IMG/VR virus record: IMGVR_UViG_3300045118_000261 | Location: 1-40,454 of that record | Source: a virus | Direction: 5' to 3' (one strand) | DNA length: 40,454 nt | Shown here: in pieces, positions 22,489-31,035 of the stretch | Layout: every line of letters begins with the position of its first letter | Numbering within the stretch: the stretch's first letter is position 1 | Notes under the pieces: generated by a model | Database searches by the model: none | What the model saw: the letters and a program-made list of their open reading frames with translations, nothing else | What the model was told of the DNA's origin: nothing | Position numbers and translations under genes: made by a program

Positions 22489-23757
22489 TTATTTCGTCCT
22501 TCTAAGCATACGACCATTTGCTGCCGGACATCGGCAAGCAAGATTTGTGTACCAAGAGAATACTTTCTGAAAGGTGATATAATCACTCCTTCTGAGAAGA
22601 TTATCCTGTACGAATCCCATGTCGGCGACCTGACAGACAGTCCAAGTGTCAAGATTTACGAGAATTGCTTCCCCATCCGGACAATCAAAGTCAAGATAGA
22701 CTCCTACCTCTCCCTTTCCTGCTTCATATGCAAGTCCGCTCCATCCGGAAACAAGTTCCGTCTTGTTTACTGTTCTTCGCAGAGCAGTCATAAGTTCTCC
22801 ATATTTTGCATAAAGAGACTTATTGACGAACCACGCATATCGGTCACCTTCTTGCGCATACTCAACCGCTGCCATATAGATTGTGTCCATATCAGCAACC
22901 GTAAGCGCTGCATTTGCTGCTGTCCCCATATACTGAGGAGCCCAAATATCATTACCCGTTGAGATACCTGCGTATGTCGTTGCTGTTCCGACTGAAAGAG
23001 CTGCACGGATACCCTGAATATCAGAAGTTCCCGCCGCTGTTTCATCTCCGTCTACGATATATAACGCATCAGCGTTATTTATCGCAGGAGCACCAGTCAC
23101 TACGAGAGTTCCTTGTGCTGTTCCACCTGTTACAGTAGTAACTGTTCCAACATCCGCTGCCGCAGTTCCAACACCGATTGCCATTCCAGGAGCGATATAT
23201 TTCGTTGGCTTTATATCATAATTGATAGGGCCATACCATCCTGAAATATCGCCTCGCGTATCATCTAGATTTGAGTCCGGATATACAACGGCAATTGTTC
23301 CAGCTCCAACTGATCCAGATGTAGGGACTTGACCTACGACTCCGACTCCATCAGAAAAATACTGACGGTTCAGATTCTTTGAGAAATCTGATGTCAATGT
23401 TCTCATCTGAAAATCCATTGCACTCTCAACTGCTCCTTTATTTCCTTCAGATGCTTTCATAACAACATCAGAAAGATCAAATGTTGCAGTAACATACTTC
23501 GGGGAAACAGTTCCTTGAGTTGTCGGTGCATAACCAGTCCGAAGTTTTGCCGTTGGACTCGACAAGTTTACAACCCCACCATGCCTATTGCTTCTCACGG
23601 CAAAATAAAAGTTGTTATTAAAAAATTCCACACTATCGTTCTTTTTAAGAACTTTAAGCAATTTCGTCTGTGATGGCACGTTATCTTGTATGTACGGTTG
23701 GATAACCTGCTTGAATGCAGCTGTATAATTGCCTATGTCAAATGCTGTAGTAGCCAT
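22489..23757 (-). CDS. Major capsid protein
   Basis: A 422-residue protein. It begins with a helical part (TAAFKQVIQPYIQDNVPSQT) and then SVEFFNNNFYFAVRSNRHGG, typical of HK97-fold coat proteins of the larger N4- or P22-like type. A long Ala/Gly/Thr-rich insertion is at about residues 190-260. The end (LLRRSDYITFQKVFSWYTNL) fits a capsid P-domain. The gene has the strongest ribosome-binding site here (AAAGGAGG), as expected for the most abundant virion protein, and lies next to the scaffold-like and portal genes. Confidence 0.75.
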   Translation of the reverse strand: MATTAFDIGNYTAAFKQVIQPYIQDNVPSQTKLLKVLKKNDSVEFFNNNFYFAVRSNRHGGVVNLSSPTAKLRTGYAPTTQGTVSPKYVTATFDLSDVVMKASEGNKGAVESAMDFQMRTLTSDFSKNLNRQYFSDGVGVVGQVPTSGSVGAGTIAVVYPDSNLDDTRGDISGWYGPINYDIKPTKYIAPGMAIGVGTAAADVGTVTTVTGGTAQGTLVVTGAPAINNADALYIVDGDETAAGTSDIQGIRAALSVGTATTYAGISTGNDIWAPQYMGTAANAALTVADMDTIYMAAVEYAQEGDRYAWFVNKSLYAKYGELMTALRRTVNKTELVSGWSGLAYEAGKGEVGVYLDFDCPDGEAILVNLDTWTVCQVADMGFVQDNLLRRSDYITFQKVFSWYTNLACRCPAANGRMLRRTK

Positions 23758-23779
23758 GATCCTCCTTTAATATTTTTAA

Positions 23780-24484
23780 TTACGATCCAATAAGCGCTTC
23801 ATGCAATAATTCCTTCACATTGTCATTCGTCACCCTTACATCAGTTGGAGATTTTTTTCCTCCTGTAGCTAATGTTTTAAGTGATTGACTCTTTTTAGAA
23901 GCTATTTGAGCCTCTTTCCAGGGTCCAAGAATATCAGAATTCATTTCTTCATATGCTTGACGCAGATCTGAAATACCATATGCACCTGCATACGCAAGAA
24001 CTGCCTTTTTGTTAAACTTTACTGGAGCATCAGATTTGTCTATTTCATCTTTTAATCTGTCAGCTTCAGCAAGAACGCTTTTTACAGACTCTTGTTCTTG
24101 TATTTTTTTATTGAAATATTCATCAAGTTCGTCTTTTTTTATATATTCTTGACTTGATAAATCCTCACTTAATACAAGACCAAGATTTCTGGCAGCTTCT
24201 TTTGCTTTTTTTATGTCTTCAGGAGTTTCTACACCTTGAGTTTGTTTTTTCTCAAATTCGGCAATTTGAGATTCATATTTTTGTTTCTCGGTTTGCCATT
24301 GAGATTTTTCCTGCGAAAGTCTTGTATAATCAGGCCAAATATTCTCAAATTTTGTATTGTATTTCGTCTCATAGTCATGAGTCTTTCGACCTGTTTCTAT
24401 AAGCTCCTGAGCCTCTTCTGATGAATATTCTTTTCCATTAATGACAATATTTGAAGGTGCTATTGTTCCATCTGTGGCGTCCAT
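23780..24484 (-). CDS. Putative scaffolding protein
   Basis: A 234-residue, highly charged and helical protein. The N-terminal NGKEYSSEEAQELIETGRK is a common start of phage scaffolds, followed by long coiled-coil segments (residues 45-95 and 120-150) and a basic C-terminal part. It lies directly upstream of the major capsid gene and downstream of the portal gene, the classic place. The role is to guide capsid assembly; position and composition are the evidence. Confidence 0.65.
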   Translation of the reverse strand: MDATDGTIAPSNIVINGKEYSSEEAQELIETGRKTHDYETKYNTKFENIWPDYTRLSQEKSQWQTEKQKYESQIAEFEKKQTQGVETPEDIKKAKEAARNLGLVLSEDLSSQEYIKKDELDEYFNKKIQEQESVKSVLAEADRLKDEIDKSDAPVKFNKKAVLAYAGAYGISDLRQAYEEMNSDILGPWKEAQIASKKSQSLKTLATGGKKSPTDVRVTNDNVKELLHEALIGS

Positions 24485-24557
24485 ATGGTTATATCGCCAG
24501 TCTCAAGAGCTGTATATTTCTATCAGTCTCCAAGCTGTGCGCTCCTGTATTATCCAC

Positions 24558-24595
24558 AAAAAAACGGCTTCTTGATGTTTTTACATCTTGAAGCC
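24558..24595 (-). terminator. Intrinsic terminator after the portal gene
   Basis: The minus strand has GGCTTCAAGATGT, an AAAA loop and ACATCAAGAAGCC, a 13-position stem with two mismatches, followed by G and seven T (24564-24558). It lies between the portal and scaffold genes. The region 24485-24557 holds a direct repeat (CAGTCTC-x-AGCTGT type) and no evident gene. Confidence 0.75.
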
Positions 24596-24663
24596 TTCTA
24601 ATTCGCTTTTTGTGACAGACATTTTATCTGTTGCCTAAATAATATTCTTATCAAATGAAAATG

Positions 24664-26829
24664 TCAACTTTTTCCTATATTTTTTCTAAATTTTGATATA
24701 GGAAAACTACTCATATCAGGTTTTATTGAATCAACATGTTTGGATATTTGATCTGAACCTGCAGGAGAAACACTTTTAGGCTCTGGTAATCCAAGTTGAA
24801 CTATAACCGCCTTTTTAGTATCTTCAGGCAAATCTTTAAATGAAATATTAAGCGACTCTGCAAGAGACTTTTGCGGTTTATCAATCATTCCAGCTTCCTT
24901 CATGCTCTCGAGAACTCCTACTTTTGTTGAGTCTACAAGCCTTTGTTCCATTTCCGATCCCACAGCTCCTGCATCGCGTAAAGCTTCTATAATAGCAACT
25001 TTCATCTTTATAATATCCTCATCGCTTTGTTGATTCATAGTTGCAGCATTATCAAGAACTTCCATAAACTCCTGTGTATTTCCATATCCAAATACTTCCA
25101 TGAATCTTTTTGTGACTTGTTTAATAGCTTCCATAGGTATTGCACTTATGGGCGGAGATGCAAGTTTTATCATAAATTCAATAATTTGCTGCATCGCCTG
25201 TTTCTTTCCGTCCATAGTAAGTCCAAGCCCAGGTTCTATTTCAATTCTCACTTTTAAATCTTTTTTAAGAGGAACTACGTCTTTCGGCAATGGTTTATTT
25301 ACCTGCATAGACATATTCATTCCTTTTTCTCCAATAACATCAAAATATTCGGGTTGAGCATCTTCTATAAATGATATCTCATGAGGTTCCATATAATCTT
25401 TGCTTGCTCGCTCAAGCATAAGCTCTGTTATCCGTTTCATTGTTTTTTTAAGCATAAGCGTTGAGACTTTAAGGTTTGCATATTCTGTTGATTTAATAGA
25501 CTCTATAGCAACGCCGCTTTTTACCCCTTGAGGAACATTCATACCGCCTGCTGTAGTAGCACCTTGTTCATCAATGTACTTATCAAGCATCTCAATAACA
25601 TTAAAGGGAGTATTGCCTACTGACCCATTCTGCATTTGTGTTAAAGGAGTTGTTTCATATTCTACAACTTGCCCGCCGGGAAAATTAGAGAGTTGAAAAT
25701 TCTCTCCTTTCCGTTTTTGATAAACTCCAACCACCATTGCATTAACCCATTTTTCTAATCGTGTTACTATCACATCTATTGATTTATTTTGCGGTATAAA
25801 CCGTTCAATAAATGGGGTCTGGTAAAGAACACCTGGCTCAAAACGAAAATCTGCAAATGGATAGTCATCATAATCAATATATTCATCCCTAAGTGTGACT
25901 GCTCCTGCCGAAAAAATATGTCGCATAACACCATCCCCTTTGCTTTTTCCATCCATAACGCCACCAGTATCGCCTTTCATAACCTGCTTCCAGTTTTCAT
26001 CAGTCAGAACTTCCTTTAAAAATGTCTCTTTTACAAGGATGCTTCCGTCTTTTTGGTCTGAAGGAACTTTACTTCCAAAACGCACGCGCATATACGCATC
26101 TTTAATTTCGCTTGTCGCATATTTATTATCAGGAGTAAGTTTTTTTACCTTATCAGGATCAAAAAGAGGATTTTTCATTACATCTACCAAATCCATAGGA
26201 CATATTTTTGATATAAATGGTTCTTCTTTTAACTCTCGTCTGTCTCCGTATGTGACAATATCAAAAGCATCATAAACATTTGTGCGTATTTTTTCCTTAT
26301 CCGTATCGGAGTACACCTGAAGATAAGCGACTGAATTCTTTGCTGCATTGATGATCATATCTATAAGTTTTAGTGATAATTCTTGTTCTACCCATTCATT
26401 TGATATCCAGTTCCCTTGCAATTTTGCTGTTTTTTTTGAAACATCCATTGCCTCTTGATATTTAACTTGGTCCAATTGACGTGTTTCAGGATTTATAAAT
26501 TGTTCTTGTGTAATTCTTTGAGGATATACAACAGGATAAGGTTCTGCTGCAAAAAGAAGATTTGTCACTCCTCGTATTTGTCTTGAGGCTCTCGGTATAG
26601 CACGTTCTATATATCCATTTGAATAATTTACATGATCAATAACTCTGCCAGTTCTTTTAGAAACAACCCGAAAGTGATATCCATCATCAAAAAAGTTATT
26701 GTCAAACCATCGACGTTCATGCTGTTTTCTCATGCGGATAGCAGTGCTTACCATTTCTTCTACCGCTTGCCCTATGTGTTCTGAGTTTGTCTGAGAAAAT
26801 TTTTCTTTTAAATCATCGAATAAACCCAT
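24664..26829 (-). CDS. Portal protein
   Basis: A 721-residue protein forming the ring through which DNA enters the head. Evidence: its size, its helical C-terminal half, a wing-like central part (DEYIDYDDYPFADFRFEPGV) and a FIERFIPQNKSIDVIVTRLE stretch typical of podovirus-type portals, plus its position between terminase and scaffold. The C-terminus after residue 600 is charged and helical, like a barrel. No ribosome-binding site stands out before the ATG. The length fits the large P22-like portals better than the small lambda type. Confidence 0.75.
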   Translation of the reverse strand: MGLFDDLKEKFSQTNSEHIGQAVEEMVSTAIRMRKQHERRWFDNNFFDDGYHFRVVSKRTGRVIDHVNYSNGYIERAIPRASRQIRGVTNLLFAAEPYPVVYPQRITQEQFINPETRQLDQVKYQEAMDVSKKTAKLQGNWISNEWVEQELSLKLIDMIINAAKNSVAYLQVYSDTDKEKIRTNVYDAFDIVTYGDRRELKEEPFISKICPMDLVDVMKNPLFDPDKVKKLTPDNKYATSEIKDAYMRVRFGSKVPSDQKDGSILVKETFLKEVLTDENWKQVMKGDTGGVMDGKSKGDGVMRHIFSAGAVTLRDEYIDYDDYPFADFRFEPGVLYQTPFIERFIPQNKSIDVIVTRLEKWVNAMVVGVYQKRKGENFQLSNFPGGQVVEYETTPLTQMQNGSVGNTPFNVIEMLDKYIDEQGATTAGGMNVPQGVKSGVAIESIKSTEYANLKVSTLMLKKTMKRITELMLERASKDYMEPHEISFIEDAQPEYFDVIGEKGMNMSMQVNKPLPKDVVPLKKDLKVRIEIEPGLGLTMDGKKQAMQQIIEFMIKLASPPISAIPMEAIKQVTKRFMEVFGYGNTQEFMEVLDNAATMNQQSDEDIIKMKVAIIEALRDAGAVGSEMEQRLVDSTKVGVLESMKEAGMIDKPQKSLAESLNISFKDLPEDTKKAVIVQLGLPEPKSVSPAGSDQISKHVDSIKPDMSSFPISKFRKNIGKS

Positions 26830-26887
26830 ACATTTCGGAGGCTTTCTTGTTCATCCGATGCCGGTTCGTTTGTCCGGGTAATTTATT

Positions 26888-27142
26888 TTACATTCTTTTT
26901 AATGCCTTATCAAACGTCTCATCATCTGATTCGCTTAAATCAATCTCCTCATTTTCTTTTTTTGAATCTTGAATACTTTTAGGAATATTTGTTGCGGCTA
27001 TATATTCATTTATGTTTCTACTCATGACTGCTTTTATGGCATCATTAAGCTTATTCGTCATATCTTTTTGATATACATATCGCTCGATAGATTGAAAAAT
27101 ACATAAAATACCTAGGATTGATAATCCTACTATGTCGTTCAT
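26888..27142 (-). CDS. Small membrane-anchored hypothetical protein
   Basis: An 84-residue protein with one hydrophobic segment at the N-terminus (VGLSILGILCIFQSIERY), then a charged helical part and an acidic region (NEEIDLSESDDE). It overlaps the next gene upstream as ATGA and precedes the portal gene. It has no recognisable family. The space to the portal gene (26830-26887) has small CCGG inverted repeats only. Confidence 0.55.
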   Translation of the reverse strand: MNDIVGLSILGILCIFQSIERYVYQKDMTNKLNDAIKAVMSRNINEYIAATNIPKSIQDSKKENEEIDLSESDDETFDKALKRM

Positions 27143-27456
27143 GGAAATACCTCTAAAAATCTTTTATATGGATTAGGTAACATAAAATATTCATTTTTAT
27201 AGAAAATTTGTTGAGTATTTACTATACAAATATCTTCTGAAAATATATATACATATATTGGAACTTCATTAAATGGATTTTTAAATATTTCATACTCCTT
27301 TGTTTTTTCAAGCGGTTCACCAGTGAATGCTTTTAATATAGACGTTGATCCGCTTATCCATTCATTGTTTCTAATTCCAACCGTTACTCTTTCTCCTTTA
27401 AGATCTACATTATCTAAAACACTTTGAGCAGTATCATACACAAGAAACATTCCCAT
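27139..27456 (-). CDS. Hypothetical protein after tRNA-Asn
   Basis: A conventional start (ATG at 27456) gives 105 residues beginning MGMFLVYDTAQ. The reading frame stays open upstream through the whole tRNA gene to 27672, and the 25 codons just before this ATG read like protein (LLQALYWTWDAFERSS), so the true start may be a rare codon or lie close to the tRNA. The protein is strand-rich and shows no known motif. It lies between the terminase/tRNA and portal genes, so a head-related role is possible. Confidence 0.5.
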   Translation of the reverse strand: MGMFLVYDTAQSVLDNVDLKGERVTVGIRNNEWISGSTSILKAFTGEPLEKTKEYEIFKNPFNEVPIYVYIFSEDICIVNTQQIFYKNEYFMLPNPYKRFLEVFP

Positions 27457-27527
27457 GCTTGACCGCTCAAAGGCATCCCACGTCCAGTAAAGAGCCTGAA
27501 GAAGTTTATCGTGAGAAAACGATATTG

Positions 27528-27599
27528 CTCCAGCAGAAGGAATCGAACCTCCAACCTCATTCTTAACAGGAATTTGCTCAACCGTTAAGCTATGCTGGA
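27528..27599 (-). tRNA. tRNA-Asn (GUU)
   Basis: The minus strand folds as a cloverleaf of 72 bases. The acceptor stem is a perfect 7 bases (TCCAGCA with TGCTGGA) with discriminator G73. The D arm is GCTT-AACGGTT-GAGC. The anticodon loop CTGTTAA has T33 and anticodon GTT, with a stem of four pairs plus an A-G mismatch at the top. The variable loop is AGGTT, and the T arm is GGAGG-TTCGATT-CCTTC. CCA is not encoded. It lies two bases after the large terminase stop. Confidence 0.88.
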
Positions 27600-27601
27600 T
27601 T

Positions 27602-28915
27602 TTAGACTTCTTCGTATTCTGTAAATTCAATGTTTTCTTCTTTTGTATCTTGGAGTATTTTTGTTTTCTCATATAAGTCTCTTTGTACGATGGTCATCGT
27701 CTTTTCTTTCGATGATTGTATTATAGGAGATAATCCCCAAATTGCAAGGGAGTGACTAAAACATATATCGTCTTTGAACCCTGGAGGAGCACCATATATG
27801 ACTCTGCCGGTCTTTTCTGAATAATCATAAGTGAATGAGTTGAACTCTTGTATTGTTTCTTCAAGATTAAGCATTTTTATATTTTTAAGCTCTATCCAAC
27901 TACTTAATTTTTCAATCAGTTGTTTTTTCATTTCATTTGTAAAATGGATAGGCTCACATGCCACACCGGACCGAACCAAATCCTCGTATATCGGCTCTCC
28001 AAGCCCAGTTGAATCTATATAGACAAGCGCATGGTTAAATTTTACTGCCAAGTCTTTGATTTTTGATTTTTGGAATGGCCATTCAAGTTTGTTAAATCTC
28101 ATTTGGTATACCTGATGATTATTTTTTCTGTCATATACCGTAAGAACAGTATAATCCTGTACTTTTGCCAGATCGCATCCAATAACATATAAATGATTTT
28201 CCTTTGGTTCTTCTGGTTGCAATACACAAATTTCTCTTACTCCTCTAAATACTACACCAGTATCATCAAGAAATTCTGCGTATATTTCCTGTTTTACTAC
28301 ACGCTCTGGCATATCTTTCATATCTTGCATAATAATTTCATGCGGTATATAGGGATTATCAAAAGAAGTAAACCTGAAAGATCGATAATTTACCTGATCT
28401 TTATCAAGTCCACGATTATAAAGTTGTTCAAATAATCCTTTCCCTTTTGGTGTTCCGCCAATAACACCATGAGTATGGTCTGTCCATAACATTGGCTTAA
28501 TTGCATTATTGTATAGATATTCATTTTTTAGAATAATTCCAGCCTCATTGAGAAACCACTCATCATATTCAAATCCTTCTATGTTTTCAGGATTATCGGC
28601 ACTCCTAAAGTCTATATAGGAGTTTTTAATTTGAAGAATTTTCTGCTGTTTTCTCCAGTTAAATATATTTTGAGGTAGTTTTGTAAGTGCAGGAAGAAAA
28701 TACCGCTCAACATATCGCTCTATGTTTGCGTTTACCGTGTCCACCCATAAACCGCGCTTAAACTCATTTTTTAGCGCTTTTTTAATAAAATTATTTGCAG
28801 CACCACGAGTAAGTCCAAACCGTCGTCCTTTTGGTACGATAATAAACCGAGTAGGACAAGTGAAAATAGAATCCTGACTAGAAAAATTCTTAATTGGAAG
28901 CTGAATAACAGACAT
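27602..28915 (-). CDS. terL: Terminase large subunit
   Basis: A 437-residue packaging motor with an ATPase and a nuclease. The ATP-binding region is VPKGRRFGLTR (27-37): the usual lysine of GRRxGKTR is Leu35, while K29 stands before the loop, as in some other terminases. Walker B and the catalytic carboxylate are YDEWFLNEAG (117-126). GGTPKGKG (153-160) is the coupling motif. The RNase H-like nuclease has D248 (GCDLAK), D301 (YIDSTGLGEP) and D382/D383 (KDDI). A DUF5681-like gene, possibly the small subunit, lies separated by sugar genes. Confidence 0.9.
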   Translation of the reverse strand: MSVIQLPIKNFSSQDSIFTCPTRFIIVPKGRRFGLTRGAANNFIKKALKNEFKRGLWVDTVNANIERYVERYFLPALTKLPQNIFNWRKQQKILQIKNSYIDFRSADNPENIEGFEYDEWFLNEAGIILKNEYLYNNAIKPMLWTDHTHGVIGGTPKGKGLFEQLYNRGLDKDQVNYRSFRFTSFDNPYIPHEIIMQDMKDMPERVVKQEIYAEFLDDTGVVFRGVREICVLQPEEPKENHLYVIGCDLAKVQDYTVLTVYDRKNNHQVYQMRFNKLEWPFQKSKIKDLAVKFNHALVYIDSTGLGEPIYEDLVRSGVACEPIHFTNEMKKQLIEKLSSWIELKNIKMLNLEETIQEFNSFTYDYSEKTGRVIYGAPPGFKDDICFSHSLAIWGLSPIIQSSKEKTMTIVQRDLYEKTKILQDTKEENIEFTEYEEV

Positions 28916-28923
28916 ATATCATA

Positions 28924-29400
28924 TTATTTCGATACATTTATAAAACTTGGCCTTTTATCTTTTACCATGCGGTCTATCATATTATTCATATCATTTACCG
29001 TTTTCGGATAAAAATGTATTATATTTCTTAGCGTATATAGAATATTCGGTATGTCACATGCCTCATGGCTAAATCCATCATGACGGCTATATTGATCGTC
29101 TACACCAGCACCAATCATTTTCACGTTTAGGTTTTCATAGTTAATATATGTTCGTATTGTCTCAAATCCACGAAGAAGAAATGGCGTTATTGTGTAGATA
29201 AACGGTATTTTTTCTGAATATGCAAGTCCTACTGCTATATCCATTGCCGTTTGTTCGGCTGCCTCTGTATTGATGGCTCGATCTCCAAATTTTTCCTTAA
29301 ATTCCTCAAGTCTTGGATATCCTAATCCAACAAAAATAAGATAAACCTTTTTGTTTTTTCTCATTACTTCAAATAGCTTATCAAATAATTCTTTTTTCAT
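28924..29400 (-). CDS. Transketolase-like subunit, pyrimidine-binding domain
   Basis: A 158-residue protein matching the central domain of transketolase / DXP synthase-like enzymes. NTEAAEQTAMDIAVGLA (44-60) holds the catalytic glutamate (E49) that activates thiamine diphosphate, followed by the PFIYTITPFLLRG and HDGFSHEACDIP segments. No third domain is present. It overlaps the gene for the other half by four bases (ATGA), so both halves would be made together and form one enzyme. Two-subunit transketolases of this kind occur in archaea and in some surface-sugar gene clusters; the substrate here is unknown. Confidence 0.8.
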   Translation of the reverse strand: MKKELFDKLFEVMRKNKKVYLIFVGLGYPRLEEFKEKFGDRAINTEAAEQTAMDIAVGLAYSEKIPFIYTITPFLLRGFETIRTYINYENLNVKMIGAGVDDQYSRHDGFSHEACDIPNILYTLRNIIHFYPKTVNDMNNMIDRMVKDKRPSFINVSK

Positions 29401-29969
29401 AACGTCATATAATGACCTTTTAGTCCTTGAAATTGATTTCCGTTGTTTGTCCAGTAAATATATGGATCACTATTAAATGATCTCATTCGTAATTCAAGAG
29501 TTAATCTATCAACCTCTTGAACTGCACTAAATCCATTGAAATTACAATAAATCTTTAGATTTTCAAGTTTTAGACTATCTCTAATTCTTAATGCCTCCCA
29601 GTTGCTCCCCTCCATCATTGACCCGTCACTTACGACACAATGGACTGCTTTAGTTCTATTAGAAATCGCTATTCCTATACCTATACCTATACCATGACCA
29701 AGAGATCCACCAGATACGTCGCACCCTGCCTTTTTATCACAATGAATTCCATGAGCTTTTAATAAATATTCTATATTTTCTAAGCGTTCATATTTTTCTC
29801 TTACTACGAGATGAGCTAGATGTGCATGTCCATTGTCGAGGATAACAATATCTTTTTTGTTTTTGTTGGTATAAATTTCAATAAGAATAGGAAGCACGGA
29901 AATATTTGACCCTATATGGGAGAGATTGTATTTTTTGCTTATTTCGATAACCCGATCTTCAAGGCTCAT
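29397..29969 (-). CDS. Transketolase-like subunit, thiamine diphosphate-binding domain
   Basis: A 190-residue protein matching the N-terminal domain of transketolase. Conserved pieces include LSHIGSNISVLPIL (16-29), ILDNGHAHLAH (43-53), SGGSLGHGIGIGIG (86-99) and the metal/diphosphate motif SDGSMMEG with a later Asn (D115, N143/N145). The domain is shorter than in full enzymes. It would pair with the protein at 28924-29400. Its ATG lies inside a 14-base hairpin without a ribosome-binding site, so translation is probably controlled or coupled. Confidence 0.8.
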   Translation of the reverse strand: MSLEDRVIEISKKYNLSHIGSNISVLPILIEIYTNKNKKDIVILDNGHAHLAHLVVREKYERLENIEYLLKAHGIHCDKKAGCDVSGGSLGHGIGIGIGIAISNRTKAVHCVVSDGSMMEGSNWEALRIRDSLKLENLKIYCNFNGFSAVQEVDRLTLELRMRSFNSDPYIYWTNNGNQFQGLKGHYMTL

Positions 29970-30004
29970 AAAAGGCGGGGGTTAACGAATCCCGCCTTTT
30001 ATGA
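29966..30004 (-). promoter_or_regulatory. Long hairpin covering a start codon
   Basis: A perfect 14-base inverted repeat (29966-29979 with 29991-30004) has an 11-base loop. One arm contains the ATG of the transketolase gene (29969-29967). A second inverted repeat, GGTTAACG (from 29979) with CGTTAACC (to 30012), shares part of this sequence and cannot form at the same time. It may be a terminator, a translation switch or both. The stem is followed by no long T-run. Confidence 0.6.
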
Positions 30005-30006
30005 CG

Positions 30007-30813
30007 TTAACCAATCATTTCAAGAATAATATCTTCTATTGTTTGCTTTGGCTTCCACCCTAAAAAACTAAGAACTTCTATATTCGATACCCATTTTTTC
30101 GTGTCATATGGACGTAAAGATTCAACCTCTTTAATATTCGCTTTTTTATGAGTGATTTTCTCTACAATTTCTTTTATTTTTTTATTGCTTATACATTCTC
30201 CTGAGCCTATATCAATGATTTGTCCCTTTAACTTATCAGCATATTGCATAAGACATAGAACCGCCTCACATAAATCTTTAACTCCTATAAAATCATGAAC
30301 AGGATTAGAAACAAAAGGAATTTCTATTCCCAATTGACAGCTTTTTATAAGTCTGGGTATAAGATGCTCTTCTTGCTCTCCTTTTCCTATGACTGTAAAT
30401 GGACGAACAGAAAAAACAGGCTTATTGTATTTATTCACAAACGCTCTTACTATTCTCTCCCCCGATGCTTTTGTTGCGCTATAAAATGTCTCATGTGAAA
30501 GCATAACACTTGAGGAACTAAAATTTATAAATCCTTGATAATCTATATTTCTTGTCATTTCAAGAAGATTTGCTAGTCCAATAATATTTGCATAAATAGT
30601 TTCAAAATCATTGTCTTGACTATATTTGTTTCCATATGCTGCGGTATGGATAATAAAATCAGGTTTATTATAATTAAAAAATTCCGTTATTTTTCTAAAA
30701 TCATAAAGAATATCACGAGGCATTCCGAGAACGGAAAACTCAGACCCTTTAAGAGTCTTTTCGAGATTTTGTGCTATAAAACCATTCCAGCCGGTCAAAA
30801 CGCATTTAACCAT
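30007..30813 (-). CDS. NAD-dependent epimerase/dehydratase (extended SDR)
   Basis: A 268-residue sugar-nucleotide enzyme. The Rossmann motif is TGWNGFIAQN (7-16), with a Trp where Gly or Ala is usual. The active site has S99-S100 and Y111-x3-K115 (FYSATKAS). The middle resembles GDP/UDP-sugar epimerases (RPFTVIGKGEQEEHLIPR). It is shorter than typical 310-residue members. With the transketolase halves downstream, it probably makes or changes an activated sugar. Confidence 0.8.
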   Translation of the reverse strand: MVKCVLTGWNGFIAQNLEKTLKGSEFSVLGMPRDILYDFRKITEFFNYNKPDFIIHTAAYGNKYSQDNDFETIYANIIGLANLLEMTRNIDYQGFINFSSSSVMLSHETFYSATKASGERIVRAFVNKYNKPVFSVRPFTVIGKGEQEEHLIPRLIKSCQLGIEIPFVSNPVHDFIGVKDLCEAVLCLMQYADKLKGQIIDIGSGECISNKKIKEIVEKITHKKANIKEVESLRPYDTKKWVSNIEVLSFLGWKPKQTIEDIILEMIG

Positions 30814-31033
30814 ATTTTTCTATTGATGTTCCAACAATTGTCGTTCCTTGTATTTGATATCTAAATCCACACCCACACTGAAGTTCATATGTGTCTGAAT
30901 GAATGATAGTTGTCCCAGAATGAAATCGAAGAACCAATAGATCGCCATTTTCTAAAATTCTCCCTAAAACTTGAGGCTTTTCGGGGTGTTCATGACTTTG
31001 GCAATAGAGTAATAGCCCGGTGGCATTCATCAT
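30806..31033 (-). CDS. Hypothetical protein with CGC motif
   Basis: A 75-residue beta-rich protein with LQCGCGFRYQIQG (52-64). Its ends overlap or abut its neighbours. The strand pattern (GRILENGDLLVLRFHSGTTI) looks like a small barrel. It lies between the DUF5681-like gene and the epimerase. The function is unknown. A second Met follows the first; the start is uncertain by one codon. Confidence 0.55.
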   Translation of the reverse strand: MMNATGLLLYCQSHEHPEKPQVLGRILENGDLLVLRFHSGTTIIHSDTYELQCGCGFRYQIQGTTIVGTSIEKYG

Positions 31034-31035
31034 AT

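Noticed and set aside
25895-26275. Plus-strand ORF of 126 codons within the portal gene
   Set aside because: It is a shadow frame with no ribosome-binding site and low-complexity Ser/Phe content, unlike the nested gene in the methyltransferase.
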